Below, in pieces: positions 14,105 through 21,659 of a stretch of DNA of 24,956 nt. Numbering within the stretch: position 1 is the first letter of the stretch; each line of letters begins with the position of its first letter. The stretch is from an uncultured Lachnospiraceae bacterium. GTDB lineage: Bacteria; Bacillota; Clostridia; Lachnospirales; Lachnospiraceae. The stretch covers positions 1 to 24,956 of the forward strand of contig CAJTVL010000059.1 of assembly GCA_910579425.1 (NCBI GenBank), written 5' to 3'. The position numbers and the translations under genes are program-made. The notes below the pieces were generated by a model, which saw only the letters and a program-made list of their open reading frames with translations, had not been told where the DNA came from and searched no databases.

Positions 14105-15016
14105 CTAATCGCTTACAATCATCTCTACCCTGTTTCCCTCTGCAATGACAAGACTAAATTCCTCCCCCATCACATGCAAAGGCAACACGAGCATCTCCGG
14201 TGCCGTTATTTCTTTCATATGCACGGAACTTTGAAGCTCCTCCTTCTCAAGCAAAATTCCGCTCTGCCTGAGATTTCCGGCATAAATTTCTTCTATGCTG
14301 TTTAAAAGCTCTCCCACATATGCAAGAGCCTCCTCGTTTACTTCCCGGTATCTTTTTTTACTGAGAGCGGATATGATCGGCACAAGGGCTCTGTCCCTCC
14401 CCACAATTCCGCAGGTAATACTCTGTTCTCCGCCCATATGTCGGAGAACCCCGTTGTCAACCCGGCAGCGTTTTGTAAAATAAGCCGTCTTCGGACAAAA
14501 ATCGCCGTCCGCAAGACGGATCAGCGTCCGCAGAGCAGTCCCTGCCATATGCAGATAATGGTTTTTCCCCCCGGACATGCATCCTGCCGGCATGCAGATT
14601 GGCAGAATCCTGTCCGCATCATTACTCTTTAGGTCTTCCATGTCCGGCAGAGTCAAATGATATTCCCTCTGGAACTCTCTCATGCATTCTTCCAACTGTT
14701 CCACATTCATCAGGTGTTGATTGGACAGCGCCTGGGCGAACGCCAGATATGCATCGCCCTGCTTATCTAAAAGGGATTCCACCTCCCACTCGGTTAAATA
14801 TCCCTTCTCTATGGCAATCTCGCCAAATTTCTTATCCATCACCGACTGATAGTCATACACCAGCTCTGCCTGTGTCTGGGTCATAAATCCTTCCGCCACC
14901 GCGATCAGCCCCATCTTTATATGTATCCTCTTCTTTTCCAGAAGCAGAATAAAAAGCTGTTCGGAAGTGATAAGCCCCTTGCTCAGCAAATAACGACCTA
15001 TAATGTTTGAAATCAT
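14105..15016 (-). CDS. Two-domain protein: MshEN-like N-terminus and CheX-like C-terminus
   Basis: A 303-residue protein. The N-terminal half (GRYLLSKGLITSEQLFILL, MGLIAVAEGFMTQTQ, FGEIAIEKGYLTEWEVESLL) has two repeats of the short helical pattern seen in MshEN/GspE N-domains, some of which bind c-di-GMP. The C-terminal half (about 150-303) resembles CheX/CheC phosphatases: CGIVGRDRALVPIISAL, then ELLNSIEEIYAGNLRQSGI, with the E-x-x-N pair of the CheX active site. No flagellar or chemotaxis genes are in the window. It starts a likely operon with the LacI regulator. Whether it dephosphorylates a response regulator or binds a nucleotide is inference; domain assignment is by motif only. Confidence 0.65.
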   Translation of the reverse strand: MISNIIGRYLLSKGLITSEQLFILLLEKKRIHIKMGLIAVAEGFMTQTQAELVYDYQSVMDKKFGEIAIEKGYLTEWEVESLLDKQGDAYLAFAQALSNQHLMNVEQLEECMREFQREYHLTLPDMEDLKSNDADRILPICMPAGCMSGGKNHYLHMAGTALRTLIRLADGDFCPKTAYFTKRCRVDNGVLRHMGGEQSITCGIVGRDRALVPIISALSKKRYREVNEEALAYVGELLNSIEEIYAGNLRQSGILLEKEELQSSVHMKEITAPEMLVLPLHVMGEEFSLVIAEGNRVEMIVSD

Positions 15017-15048
15017 TATGCCTCATCCTCCGTCCATATCATAGTACA

Positions 15049-15077
15049 AGAATAATACACTTTTTGTTCCCAGTCAA
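15049..15077 (-). promoter_or_regulatory. Promoter of the CheX-like gene
   Basis: On the minus strand TTGACT (15077-15072) and TATTCT (15054-15049) are spaced by 17 nt, about 35 nt before the ATG. Confidence 0.6.
15052..15066 (-). repeat. 15-nt motif CAAAAAGTGTATTAT, copy 2
   Basis: Identical to 12960-12974 in the glgP leader; here it lies in the promoter spacer and overlaps the -10 box. Confidence 0.6.
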
Positions 15078-15108
15078 TGAATTACTTACACGAACGAAGC
15101 TTCCCGGC

Positions 15109-15137
15109 AAAAAGAGCCGACTCCTGAGAGCCGGCTC
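15109..15137 (-). terminator. Terminator after the phosphofructokinase gene
   Basis: Minus-strand stem of 10 positions (15137-15128 with 15123-15114, one G.U) around a 4-nt loop, followed by five T. It lies 18 nt after the gene's stop. Confidence 0.9.
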
Positions 15138-15154
15138 CTGTAATCAGTCCGTAT

Positions 15155-16384
15155 TTATTTTCTTACCAGGTGAAGCGGCAGGCCGTTTACATAAACAGGG
15201 AACAGCTCGCCCATGATAAGGGGCCTTGCATATTTAATATAGCCGTCATTTAATCCGCAGCCATCCTCGGTAATCCACTCTGCCGGAACGGGTCTTTCCA
15301 CATTCGCAATTGCATGAATATCATATGCGCTGGTTCCGCACTGATAAGGATCCTCTCCGTTTCTGTCCAAAGTGATCATCATGCCGCTCTTTCCCTCCTC
15401 GGCGGCAATCACAGCGGCATGTCCTACCTGGAATGCCTCGTTAATATCGGTGAGGGACGCAAGATGGGTTGCCGCACGCTGCAGGGTTGAAAACTCAATT
15501 GCTCTGGTCTTTAAGCCGGTTTCTGCCGCAACAATCTGCGCAAGATAAGCGGCTGTACCGGACATCTGCTTGTGTCCGAATGCGTCCACTGCCACATTTT
15601 CATTTGCCAGCTCACATACATAGCGCCCGTCAGCGATATGAATTCCCTCTGAAACCGCGATTACAACGGAAGACTTGGTAGCGGCCAGCTCTTTCACCTT
15701 GGCCATGAAAGCGTCCATGTCAAACACCTTCTCCGGCAGGTAAATAGCGTCGGCTCCGCTGCAGTCCGCTCCCTTGGCAAGGGCAGCCGCTGCGGTAAGC
15801 CAGCCTGCATTACGTCCCATAATCTCAACGATACAGATAGTAGGCTTCTTTGCGCCGAAAGACTCGTTATCCCGGATAATTTCCTTAAGGCTTGCTGCGA
15901 TATATTTCGCGGCGCTGCCGTAGCCGGGACAGTGATCCGTTACAGGAAGGTCATTGTCAATGGTCTTGGGAACGCCCATGAATCTCTGAGGCTTGTTATG
16001 TGCCGCCGCATAATCGGAGAGCATCTTAACGGTATCCATGGAGTCATTGCCGCCCGCATAGAATAAGCACTCAATGTCATGCTTCTCCATAATTTCAAAT
16101 ACCTTTTCGTATACATCCTCATGTCCTTCGATCTTAGGCATTTTGAAACGACAGGACCCCAGAAACGCTGAGGGAGTTCTCTTAAGCAGCTCAATTCCTG
16201 TAGGCTCCTCAAGGTACTCTTCTAACTCGATCAGCTTGTCCTCCAAAAACCCTTCGATGCCGTGAACCATACCGTAAACTTTCTTAACGCCCAGCTCCTT
16301 CGCCGCCGCGTAAACGCCTGCCACTGATGAATTGATCACAGCCGTAGGTCCGCCGGACTGTCCAACTACAATATTTCCTTTCAT
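15155..16384 (-). CDS. 6-phosphofructokinase, PPi-dependent type
   Basis: A 409-residue PFK of the glycolytic pathway, phosphorylating fructose 6-phosphate. Motifs: GQSGGPTAVINSS at the N-terminus, GGNDS at 111-115, PKTIDND at about 139-145 and MGRNAGW at about 189-195. ATP enzymes have Gly at the fourth position of GGDG and Gly in PGTIDND; here Asp and Lys occupy those sites, the pattern of pyrophosphate-dependent enzymes. PPi use makes the step reversible and saves ATP. ATG follows AAAGGAGAG. A promoter is present at 16435-16463 and a terminator after the gene, so it is a single-gene unit. The name pfp would fit but phosphoryl donor is predicted, not shown. Confidence 0.92.
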   Translation of the reverse strand: MKGNIVVGQSGGPTAVINSSVAGVYAAAKELGVKKVYGMVHGIEGFLEDKLIELEEYLEEPTGIELLKRTPSAFLGSCRFKMPKIEGHEDVYEKVFEIMEKHDIECLFYAGGNDSMDTVKMLSDYAAAHNKPQRFMGVPKTIDNDLPVTDHCPGYGSAAKYIAASLKEIIRDNESFGAKKPTICIVEIMGRNAGWLTAAAALAKGADCSGADAIYLPEKVFDMDAFMAKVKELAATKSSVVIAVSEGIHIADGRYVCELANENVAVDAFGHKQMSGTAAYLAQIVAAETGLKTRAIEFSTLQRAATHLASLTDINEAFQVGHAAVIAAEEGKSGMMITLDRNGEDPYQCGTSAYDIHAIANVERPVPAEWITEDGCGLNDGYIKYARPLIMGELFPVYVNGLPLHLVRK

Positions 16385-16434
16385 CTCAATCTCTCCTTTA
16401 GTTCATTTACCTGTTTACATGATATTCCAGTAGA

Positions 16435-16463
16435 AGTATAGCAGATTCCATTTTTTCTGACAA
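16435..16463 (-). promoter_or_regulatory. Promoter of the phosphofructokinase gene
   Basis: On the minus strand TTGTCA (16463-16458) and TATACT (16440-16435) are spaced by 17 nt, about 50 nt before the ATG. Confidence 0.8.
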
Positions 16464-16505
16464 GAGCAAACTACCGGGAAGGACAAAATAATTGTCGTCC
16501 GAAAT

Positions 16506-17444
16506 CTAAATAAAAGAGGTCACACAGTAAACCGTATAAATCCCCAATAAGGCCGCTCCCTGCAGACGGGAGGATTTTTTTCTGATCAGAATCGGCACCA
16601 GCAAAACAGCCATAACCAAAAGGGCCAGGGGCATATCCATCGTAACGGTGGAAGGCTCCAGAGGAATTCCCGCCACTGCGGAAGGGATTCCGATTACCAG
16701 AAGCAGATTCAGGATATTGGCCCCGATCACATTTCCCAGCCCTACATTTCCATACCCTTTGATCAGGGACATGAGGGAGGTCACCAGTTCCGGCAGAGAT
16801 GTTCCCAGAGCAATAAAGGTTACCGCTATCACGCGCTCGGGCACTCCGATTGCCTCCGCAATAAAGATTCCGTTGTCCACCAGCAGATTTGCCCCCACAT
16901 AGAGCAGGGCCGCGCACACTGCCAGAATCAAAATCTGCCGTGGAAGAGAAACGTCCCGGCCGTCCTCTTTTTCTTCTTCCCCGTCGCCCTCCGCCGACGA
17001 ACGTTTCATATTCAGGTATGCATACAGCGCAAACAACAGCAGAAGAACCATGCCTGCCGGACGGTTAAAGGCTCCCGTCACATATCCGAACACATTCATA
17101 CCGATCAGGGTCACAAAGAAAAAGCCGCTCCGCCACGCTATGGATGCGAATTCCACCTTCCCCGCCGGGCGGATCGTCTGGGTCAGCCCGGCAATCAGCG
17201 CCGTATTACAGATAATCGATCCGAAAGCGTTGCCCGCCGCAATCGCCGCCGAGCCGTCAAATGCTGCCGTAGTGGAGACCAGAATTTCCGGCAGTGTGGT
17301 TCCGAGGCTGACAATCGTTGCCCCCACCACAATCTGGGGAATCCCGAGCTTTCTGGCAATCGCCACCGCCGCATCAACCAGTCTGTCTCCGCCGATGCAA
17401 ATTAAAACAAGTCCGATTACAAATAAAATAATTGCCTGTACCAT
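16506..17444 (-). CDS. CaCA-family cation exchanger, probably Mn2+ efflux
   Basis: A 312-residue polytopic membrane protein with the two inverted alpha repeats of Na+/Ca2+ exchangers: GATIVSLGTTLPEILVS with GNAFGSIICN, and AVTFIALGTSLPELVTS with GNVIGANILN. The two Glu residues in these repeats coordinate the cation. An acidic cytoplasmic loop (SSAEGDGEEEKEDGRD) separates the halves. ATG 17444 has AGGAGG 9 nt upstream; the in-frame TTG at 17465 is rejected because it precedes that site. The yybP-ykoY-type riboswitch in the leader argues that the physiological substrate is Mn2+ rather than Ca2+ (inference from known Mn2+-sensing members). Confidence 0.88.
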   Translation of the reverse strand: MVQAIILFVIGLVLICIGGDRLVDAAVAIARKLGIPQIVVGATIVSLGTTLPEILVSTTAAFDGSAAIAAGNAFGSIICNTALIAGLTQTIRPAGKVEFASIAWRSGFFFVTLIGMNVFGYVTGAFNRPAGMVLLLLFALYAYLNMKRSSAEGDGEEEKEDGRDVSLPRQILILAVCAALLYVGANLLVDNGIFIAEAIGVPERVIAVTFIALGTSLPELVTSLMSLIKGYGNVGLGNVIGANILNLLLVIGIPSAVAGIPLEPSTVTMDMPLALLVMAVLLVPILIRKKSSRLQGAALLGIYTVYCVTSFI

Positions 17445-17491
17445 TTTTCTTTCCTCCTCTTGCAAACGCCTTTAAATGAAAAACGACAAAG

Positions 17492-17533
17492 AAAAAAAGA
17501 CCTCTAACACATACCGAACATGTGCTAAAAGTC
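17492..17533 (-). terminator. Riboswitch expression-platform terminator
   Basis: On the minus strand a 14-bp stem with G.U pairs (17533-17520 with 17512-17499) and a 7-nt loop is followed by seven T. Its 5' arm contains the 3' strand of the aptamer P1 helix (17531-17524), so the two structures exclude each other. Confidence 0.88.
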
Positions 17534-17617
17534 TCGTACTTCCATGCCTTCGGAAGCGCTCAGCCACGGCGTCGCCGGGGATTGTTGGCCGAACATTTCT
17601 TACTACTCCCTCTTAAC
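17492..17617 (-). promoter_or_regulatory. yybP-ykoY (Mn2+) riboswitch
   Basis: On the minus strand the aptamer starts with GUUAAGAG (17617-17610), continues GGGAGUAGU and ends ACGAGACUUUUAGC. The GGGAGUAG and GAGAC blocks are hallmarks of yybP-ykoY, and the inner part (CGGCCAACA...GUGGCUGAG) fits its P3 arm. GUUAAGAG pairs with CUUUUAGC (17531-17524) to close P1. Those same bases pair with downstream sequence to form the terminator, so bound metal should favour read-through: an ON switch. Placement before a cation exchanger agrees with the known class, which controls Mn2+ exporters. Confidence 0.85.
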
Positions 17618-17625
17618 TGATAACG

Positions 17626-17654
17626 ACTTTACCAAAAAAAGCATTCCCTGTCAA
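17626..17654 (-). promoter_or_regulatory. Promoter of the riboswitch-exchanger unit, inside the end of the upstream gene
   Basis: On the minus strand TTGACA (17654-17649) and TAAAGT (17631-17626) are spaced by 17 nt. The TGA stop of the phosphoesterase gene lies within the -35 box. Confidence 0.75.
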
Positions 17655-18817
17655 GAGATATGGAAAATTTTTTCTTCCGCTTTTTTGGCGCAGCCTGAAA
17701 GGGAGCCAAGCTCACCCCGATACCAGCCGCAAACTCCGTCCTTCTTCATAAAGCATCCCTCAGAGGTTTTCATCACCATAGCCAGCACATCCCCCTCTTT
17801 TACAGGAAGAAGATAATCGCTGTAATTCACATCCGCCCATTCCCCGTTCCTGTTATAAAGCCGCTCATTCACGATCCTGATCCTGCGGCCGCTGGAGAGA
17901 TGCTCCACACAGGAAAATTCCTCCCCCTCCTCCAAAATCCTTACCTTTCTGTCCGTATAGCTGATATTCACGGAATCCTTCGAGCCCTCCTGGAAAGAAA
18001 GCGCCTCAAACCGCTCGAAGTCGTCGCAAAAAGTATAAGTAATCTCCCTGGTACTGCAGCCGGCCCAGGGAAGCATCAGCATATTCAACTGCCCCTCCAT
18101 ATGCAGCCCGCATCCCCCGTCAATGGAAATAATATGATGACCCTGATCAATGATCGGATTGGTCTGCATAATTCTATTGTTATAGATAGAAACCGGCCAA
18201 TGTCCCACGATCACATATTTCTCAAAAGAAAGCCCCGACGCCATAAAATTATCCAGCTTCAGTACCTCATAAATATTCCTGTCCTTCACCTCCTCCAGTT
18301 CTGTGCAGGGCAATCCTGCATGGACAAAAATATAATCCCGGGTTTCCACAATGGCAGGAAGAGCGCGGATAAAATCAAGCTCTCCCCGAAAGCATTCCAG
18401 AAAAACATTCTTACAGGCCAGCGCCTTTTGGGGGGAATCCAGGCTAATCCCAAGCTCTGCTCCCATCTGGTCAAAAATGCTGGCCCCGCACCACTGACGC
18501 ATCTTAAGCAAATAACTGTAAAAATCTTCGCTGTTTTCCTCACTGAGTTCCTCCAGCATCTGCACCCGCCATAAATCCACATTTCCAAGAAGCACCACTA
18601 CATTATCCATTTCGGCGAGCCCCATCACATAGCGCAGGGTTTCCAGACTCTCCGGTCCCTTTTCAATCAGATCTCCTATAATAAAAAGCATATCCTCTCC
18701 GCAAAACCCGACTTTTCCAAGGAGCCTTTGCAAAAGCGTCTTATGCCCGTGAATGTCGCTGGTCACCAAAATACGGCGTCCCTTTGGTATCTCTGTCTTT
18801 TTTATCCTGATCTTCAT
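17651..18817 (-). CDS. Calcineurin-type metallophosphoesterase with altered GNHE motif
   Basis: A 388-residue protein. The N-terminal ~260 residues are a PPP/PrpE-like phosphoesterase: SDIHGH (Asp21, His23), GDLIEKGP (Asp49), GNVD at 78-81, VHAGLP and VGHWPV. The third motif is normally GNHE/GNHD, whose His acts as proton donor; here it is Val. Asn79 and the metal ligands are kept, so metal binding is likely but catalysis may be slower or different. About 130 extra C-terminal residues (VNERLYNRNGEWADVNYSDY, GDVLAMVMKTSEG) look beta-rich. ATG 18817 has GGAGG 5 nt upstream; the in-frame ATG at 18841 has no site. Substrate unknown; protein phosphatase and Ap4A hydrolase roles are both possible. 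Confidence 0.85.
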   Translation of the reverse strand: MKIRIKKTEIPKGRRILVTSDIHGHKTLLQRLLGKVGFCGEDMLFIIGDLIEKGPESLETLRYVMGLAEMDNVVVLLGNVDLWRVQMLEELSEENSEDFYSYLLKMRQWCGASIFDQMGAELGISLDSPQKALACKNVFLECFRGELDFIRALPAIVETRDYIFVHAGLPCTELEEVKDRNIYEVLKLDNFMASGLSFEKYVIVGHWPVSIYNNRIMQTNPIIDQGHHIISIDGGCGLHMEGQLNMLMLPWAGCSTREITYTFCDDFERFEALSFQEGSKDSVNISYTDRKVRILEEGEEFSCVEHLSSGRRIRIVNERLYNRNGEWADVNYSDYLLPVKEGDVLAMVMKTSEGCFMKKDGVCGWYRGELGSLSGCAKKAEEKIFHIS

Positions 18818-18831
18818 TCCGTCCTCCACTT

Positions 18832-18877
18832 TGCCGCACATTTTGCGGCAGCCTCATGCAGGATTCTCACATCCTGC
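18832..18877. repeat. Two perfect inverted repeats in the divergent intergenic region
   Basis: TGCCGCA (18832-18838) with TGCGGCA (18844-18850), and GCAGGAT (18858-18864) with ATCCTGC (18871-18877). The first lies just upstream of the phosphoesterase ribosome site. They may be operators or leader stems for that gene; the rest of the interval holds only the promoter of the HTH-TPR gene. Confidence 0.5.
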
Positions 18878-18966
18878 CCGCGCCCTTTATTATAGCAAAG
18901 AACGCCAGGTCCTGCCAGCCATGAATAGGGGTTAATTTTATTTCCTTTTATTTAACCCTCATTCAA

Positions 18967-18995
18967 TTGCAGAACTCTTTAAAAGCTGTTATGCT
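18967..18995 (+). promoter_or_regulatory. Promoter of the HTH-TPR gene
   Basis: TTGCAG (18967-18972) and TATGCT (18990-18995) are spaced by 17 nt, about 55 nt before the ATG. Confidence 0.65.
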
Positions 18996-19049
18996 TTAGC
19001 CAACACTTTTACCGCATTTAAAAATCTTTTATGACAGGAGGCGTGTACT

Positions 19050-20183
19050 ATGGAAATCGGTGAAATCATCCGCCGCTGCCGGAAACAAAAAAACCTGACT
19101 CAGGAGGAGATGGCAAACCGCCTGGGGGTAACGGCGCCCGCCGTAAACAAATGGGAAAACGGGGGTTCCCTTCCGGACATCACAATGCTTGCTCCCATTG
19201 CAAGGCTGCTGGACATCACAGTCGATACGCTGCTCTCCTTCCGGGATAACCTGACGCCGGAGGAAATAAACGGAATTGTCCGTGAGCTGGATGTCATGTT
19301 TGAGCAGAAACCGTACAGGGAAGTATTTGCATGGGCAAAGAAAAAGCTGGAGGAGTATCCTTCCTGTGAACAGTTAATCTGGCAGGTCGCCCTGATCCTT
19401 GACGCCCGCCGCATGTGCGGAAATGCGCTCAGCGATGAAGCACAGGAGGCCAAAGCCCCGGAAGAATGCGAGGCATTGCCTTTTACACTCTCTCCGGATA
19501 CTCCCGCCCGTGCCCTGCCCGAAGATACCGATCAATACGACGACGCCATTTGCGCCCTCTACGAACGTGTGTTGGAAAGCGGCGACGAATCCCTGCGAAA
19601 CCGCGGCGCAGATTCCCTGTATCAGTTCTATATGCACAGAAAGCAGTATGACAGGGCAGAGGAATACTTACAGTACTTCTCCCTGCAAAACCCCGAGCGA
19701 AAGCGAAAACAGGCCGAAATCTATGCCGCAACAGGCCGCACACAGGAAGCCTTCAGAACCTGGGAAGAACTTTTGTTTGCAGAGTACGGCATCCTAAGCG
19801 CCACCCTGCACGGAATGTTTTTGTCTGCGCTGAAAGAAAATGACATGGAAAAAGCCCGTCTGCTGATGGAAAAAGATGCAGAAATGGCCAGATGCTTTGA
19901 GATGGGAAAGTACCACGAAGCCTCCATCAGGCTCGAACTGGCAGTAACGGAAAAGGACGCCGAAACAACAGTCAGCGTCATGACAGACATGCTCTCCGGT
20001 GCGGAACAGATCAACGGTTTTTGCCGCTCCCGCCTCTATGAGCATATGCATTTTAAGGAACTCGATCCTGAATTTTTCGCCAAAGTAAAAACAAATCTGC
20101 TCACCTGCTTCAAAGATGAAGCAACTTACGGATTTCTAAAGGACAATAAACGCTGGCAGGAGCTTACGGGAAGCCGGAAATGA
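19050..20183 (+). CDS. XRE-family HTH regulator with TPR-like C-terminus
   Basis: A 377-residue protein. Residues 3-60 are a Cro/C1-type helix-turn-helix (IGEIIRRCRKQKNLTQEEMANRLGVTAPAVNKWENGGSLPD pattern, shown by LTQEEMANRLGV and VNKWENG). Residues about 75-377 are helical, with TPR-like hairpins (YDRAEEYLQYFSLQNPERKRKQAEIYAATGR, MEKARLLMEKDAEM type units). This layout is common in Lachnospiraceae as a stand-alone regulator; in better-known HTH-TPR proteins the TPR part binds a peptide or a partner protein. ATG has AGGAGG 8 nt upstream. It is divergent from the phosphoesterase. No cognate peptide gene is visible next to it, so its signal is unknown. Confidence 0.88.
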   Translation: MEIGEIIRRCRKQKNLTQEEMANRLGVTAPAVNKWENGGSLPDITMLAPIARLLDITVDTLLSFRDNLTPEEINGIVRELDVMFEQKPYREVFAWAKKKLEEYPSCEQLIWQVALILDARRMCGNALSDEAQEAKAPEECEALPFTLSPDTPARALPEDTDQYDDAICALYERVLESGDESLRNRGADSLYQFYMHRKQYDRAEEYLQYFSLQNPERKRKQAEIYAATGRTQEAFRTWEELLFAEYGILSATLHGMFLSALKENDMEKARLLMEKDAEMARCFEMGKYHEASIRLELAVTEKDAETTVSVMTDMLSGAEQINGFCRSRLYEHMHFKELDPEFFAKVKTNLLTCFKDEATYGFLKDNKRWQELTGSRK

Positions 20184-20190
20184 CCTTCCC

Positions 20191-20437
20191 TTATCTCCAT
20201 TTTTCAAAAAGCTTCTCCCACCTGTCCTTCGGTAAAAATGCCGCCTGCAGAAATGCGCCTGCGAACCGCAGCTCCCATGCCCATTTCTGCAGCAGGGGCA
20301 TCCCTTTTACTTTTTCCTTTTTGAAAGAATGATAAGCCTTATAGCAGGGCACAACAATCCAAAGGAATGATCCCCGCCATGGTCAGAAAAAGGTACAAAT
20401 CCGGCAAGTTCAATCTTTTCAAAGAAACACTGTACAT
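20191..20437 (-). pseudogene. Frameshifted short membrane-associated gene remnant
   Basis: ATG at 20437, directly after the nuclease-like gene's TAA (TAAATG), reads 32 codons (MYSVSLKRLNLPDLYLFLTM, then AGIIP) to a stop at 20341-20339. In another frame the text continues sensibly as LWIVVPCYKAYHSFKKEKVK and MPLLQKWAWELRF to KLFEKWR and a stop at 20193-20191. A single-base shift near 20370 would join them into about 83 residues with a hydrophobic middle and basic, Trp-rich tail. Family not recognised. It may be the decayed end of a larger membrane protein. There is no other gene in the 20184-20437 interval. Confidence 0.45.
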
Positions 20438-21313
20438 TTAGCAGGTTTTTCCTGCTTCTCCATATAAATATTCCTCTGCCTCTTTCACGGAAAGTCCATA
20501 CCGCTGCATAATGACATTTTTAATCTCCGGCTCCCCATACCCAAGCTCTCTCAACGTATCAACAGTTCCCTCTATTCTTCCTTTTTCTTTCCCCTTTTTC
20601 TCCCTTAACTGCAACTGCGGCTCCATAATCTCCATTAATGCCTGACACATATCACCACCCCCTTGTATCAACTCTTCAATCACCTGCTTATTTGCTTCAA
20701 TGCTTACTTCCAAAACGGAATCTGCAAATTCCTTATCTGCCTTTTCTGTCAGCCTGTCAACACTTTTTAGTAAGTTGACCATACTTTGCTTCTTCATTCT
20801 TTCTGACAAAGCTCCCAGCCAGATATGAGATTCTTCCTCTAACTCCTTCGTTACAATAATCTGCGTTGGGAATAAAACCTTCCCCTCAATATAGTATATT
20901 CCCCGATATGGATTTGATACGGGATAACTATGTTCTTTAAAATAACGGAACAACCCTTCCGGTTTGGCTTCCCGTACAAGCGAAACCGTCACATCATCCG
21001 CTTTGACTGCATCCGTTGTTCTTCCATAAGATTTATAGAGACTTGCATAGGCTCCGGCTTTATAAAAATCATCTATATCCAAGCCGTCCTCCGGAGATTT
21101 ATACTCCATGATATTATGCCCTTTGAAAAGACTTCCTATTTCATTGGAAATTCTGACAGAACTGTCTTTCCTTATCACAAGCAGATCTATTTCCAACGGT
21201 TTTGTGTTCAGATTATATTCTTTTTCAAAGATCAATCGTTCTCTGTCTTTTGCAAATTCCAGGTTCATAGCCGCTACAAATCCCGGATGCCATTGTATTT
21301 TTGTATCTTTCAT
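20438..21313 (-). CDS. PD-(D/E)XK nuclease-family protein (Rpn-like)
   Basis: A 291-residue protein with a PD-(D/E)XK core near the N-terminus: Glu30 in IFEKEY, EIDLLVIRKD (Asp43) and the ExK pair in IMEYKSPED (Glu70, Lys72), so the expected catalytic residues are all present. A basic, charged helical segment (QLQLREKKGKEKGRIEG) precedes a small C-terminal helical end (ELGYGEPEIKNVIMQRYG). Related proteins occur in many copies in Lachnospiraceae and resemble Rpn recombination-promoting nucleases; their true role is poorly known. ATG has AAAGGAG 6 nt upstream. It is AT-richer than the neighbours, in keeping with mobility. Confidence 0.78.
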   Translation of the reverse strand: MKDTKIQWHPGFVAAMNLEFAKDRERLIFEKEYNLNTKPLEIDLLVIRKDSSVRISNEIGSLFKGHNIMEYKSPEDGLDIDDFYKAGAYASLYKSYGRTTDAVKADDVTVSLVREAKPEGLFRYFKEHSYPVSNPYRGIYYIEGKVLFPTQIIVTKELEEESHIWLGALSERMKKQSMVNLLKSVDRLTEKADKEFADSVLEVSIEANKQVIEELIQGGGDMCQALMEIMEPQLQLREKKGKEKGRIEGTVDTLRELGYGEPEIKNVIMQRYGLSVKEAEEYLYGEAGKTC

Positions 21314-21415
21314 AGGGAACTCCTTTACATTAACTAAATTATATCATACGGCAGACTTCATCTGCAACCTGACAAAATCAAAACTACTCATTCTTTGAAA
21401 AATAACCGTACCACG

Positions 21416-21445
21416 AAAAAAGAACGCCTGTTTCAAGCGTTCTTT
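21416..21445 (-). terminator. Terminator after tRNA-Leu
   Basis: Minus-strand stem AAAGAACGC (21445-21437) with GCGTTCTTT (21427-21419), 9-nt loop, then T-run. It lies 27 nt after the tRNA. Confidence 0.9.
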
Positions 21446-21472
21446 CAGCGGGTTCGGAACTTCGCGTTTCAG

Positions 21473-21552
<80 letters not shown>

Positions 21553-21589
21553 TTACCTATTCATAAAACAGCTTTTCCTCGCCTCAATC

Positions 21590-21618
21590 ATCTTAACATC
21601 CCTTCCATGGACTGTCAA
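21590..21618 (-). promoter_or_regulatory. Promoter of tRNA-Leu
   Basis: On the minus strand TTGACA (21618-21613) and TAAGAT (21595-21590) are spaced by 17 nt, about 38 nt before the tRNA. Confidence 0.8.
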
Positions 21619-21659
21619 CTTTTTTCCGTATTGCTCACCGCAGCCCCATCTTCCCTGCT

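Noticed and set aside
17900..18574. 224-codon plus-strand frame
   Set aside because: Antisense shadow of the phosphoesterase gene.
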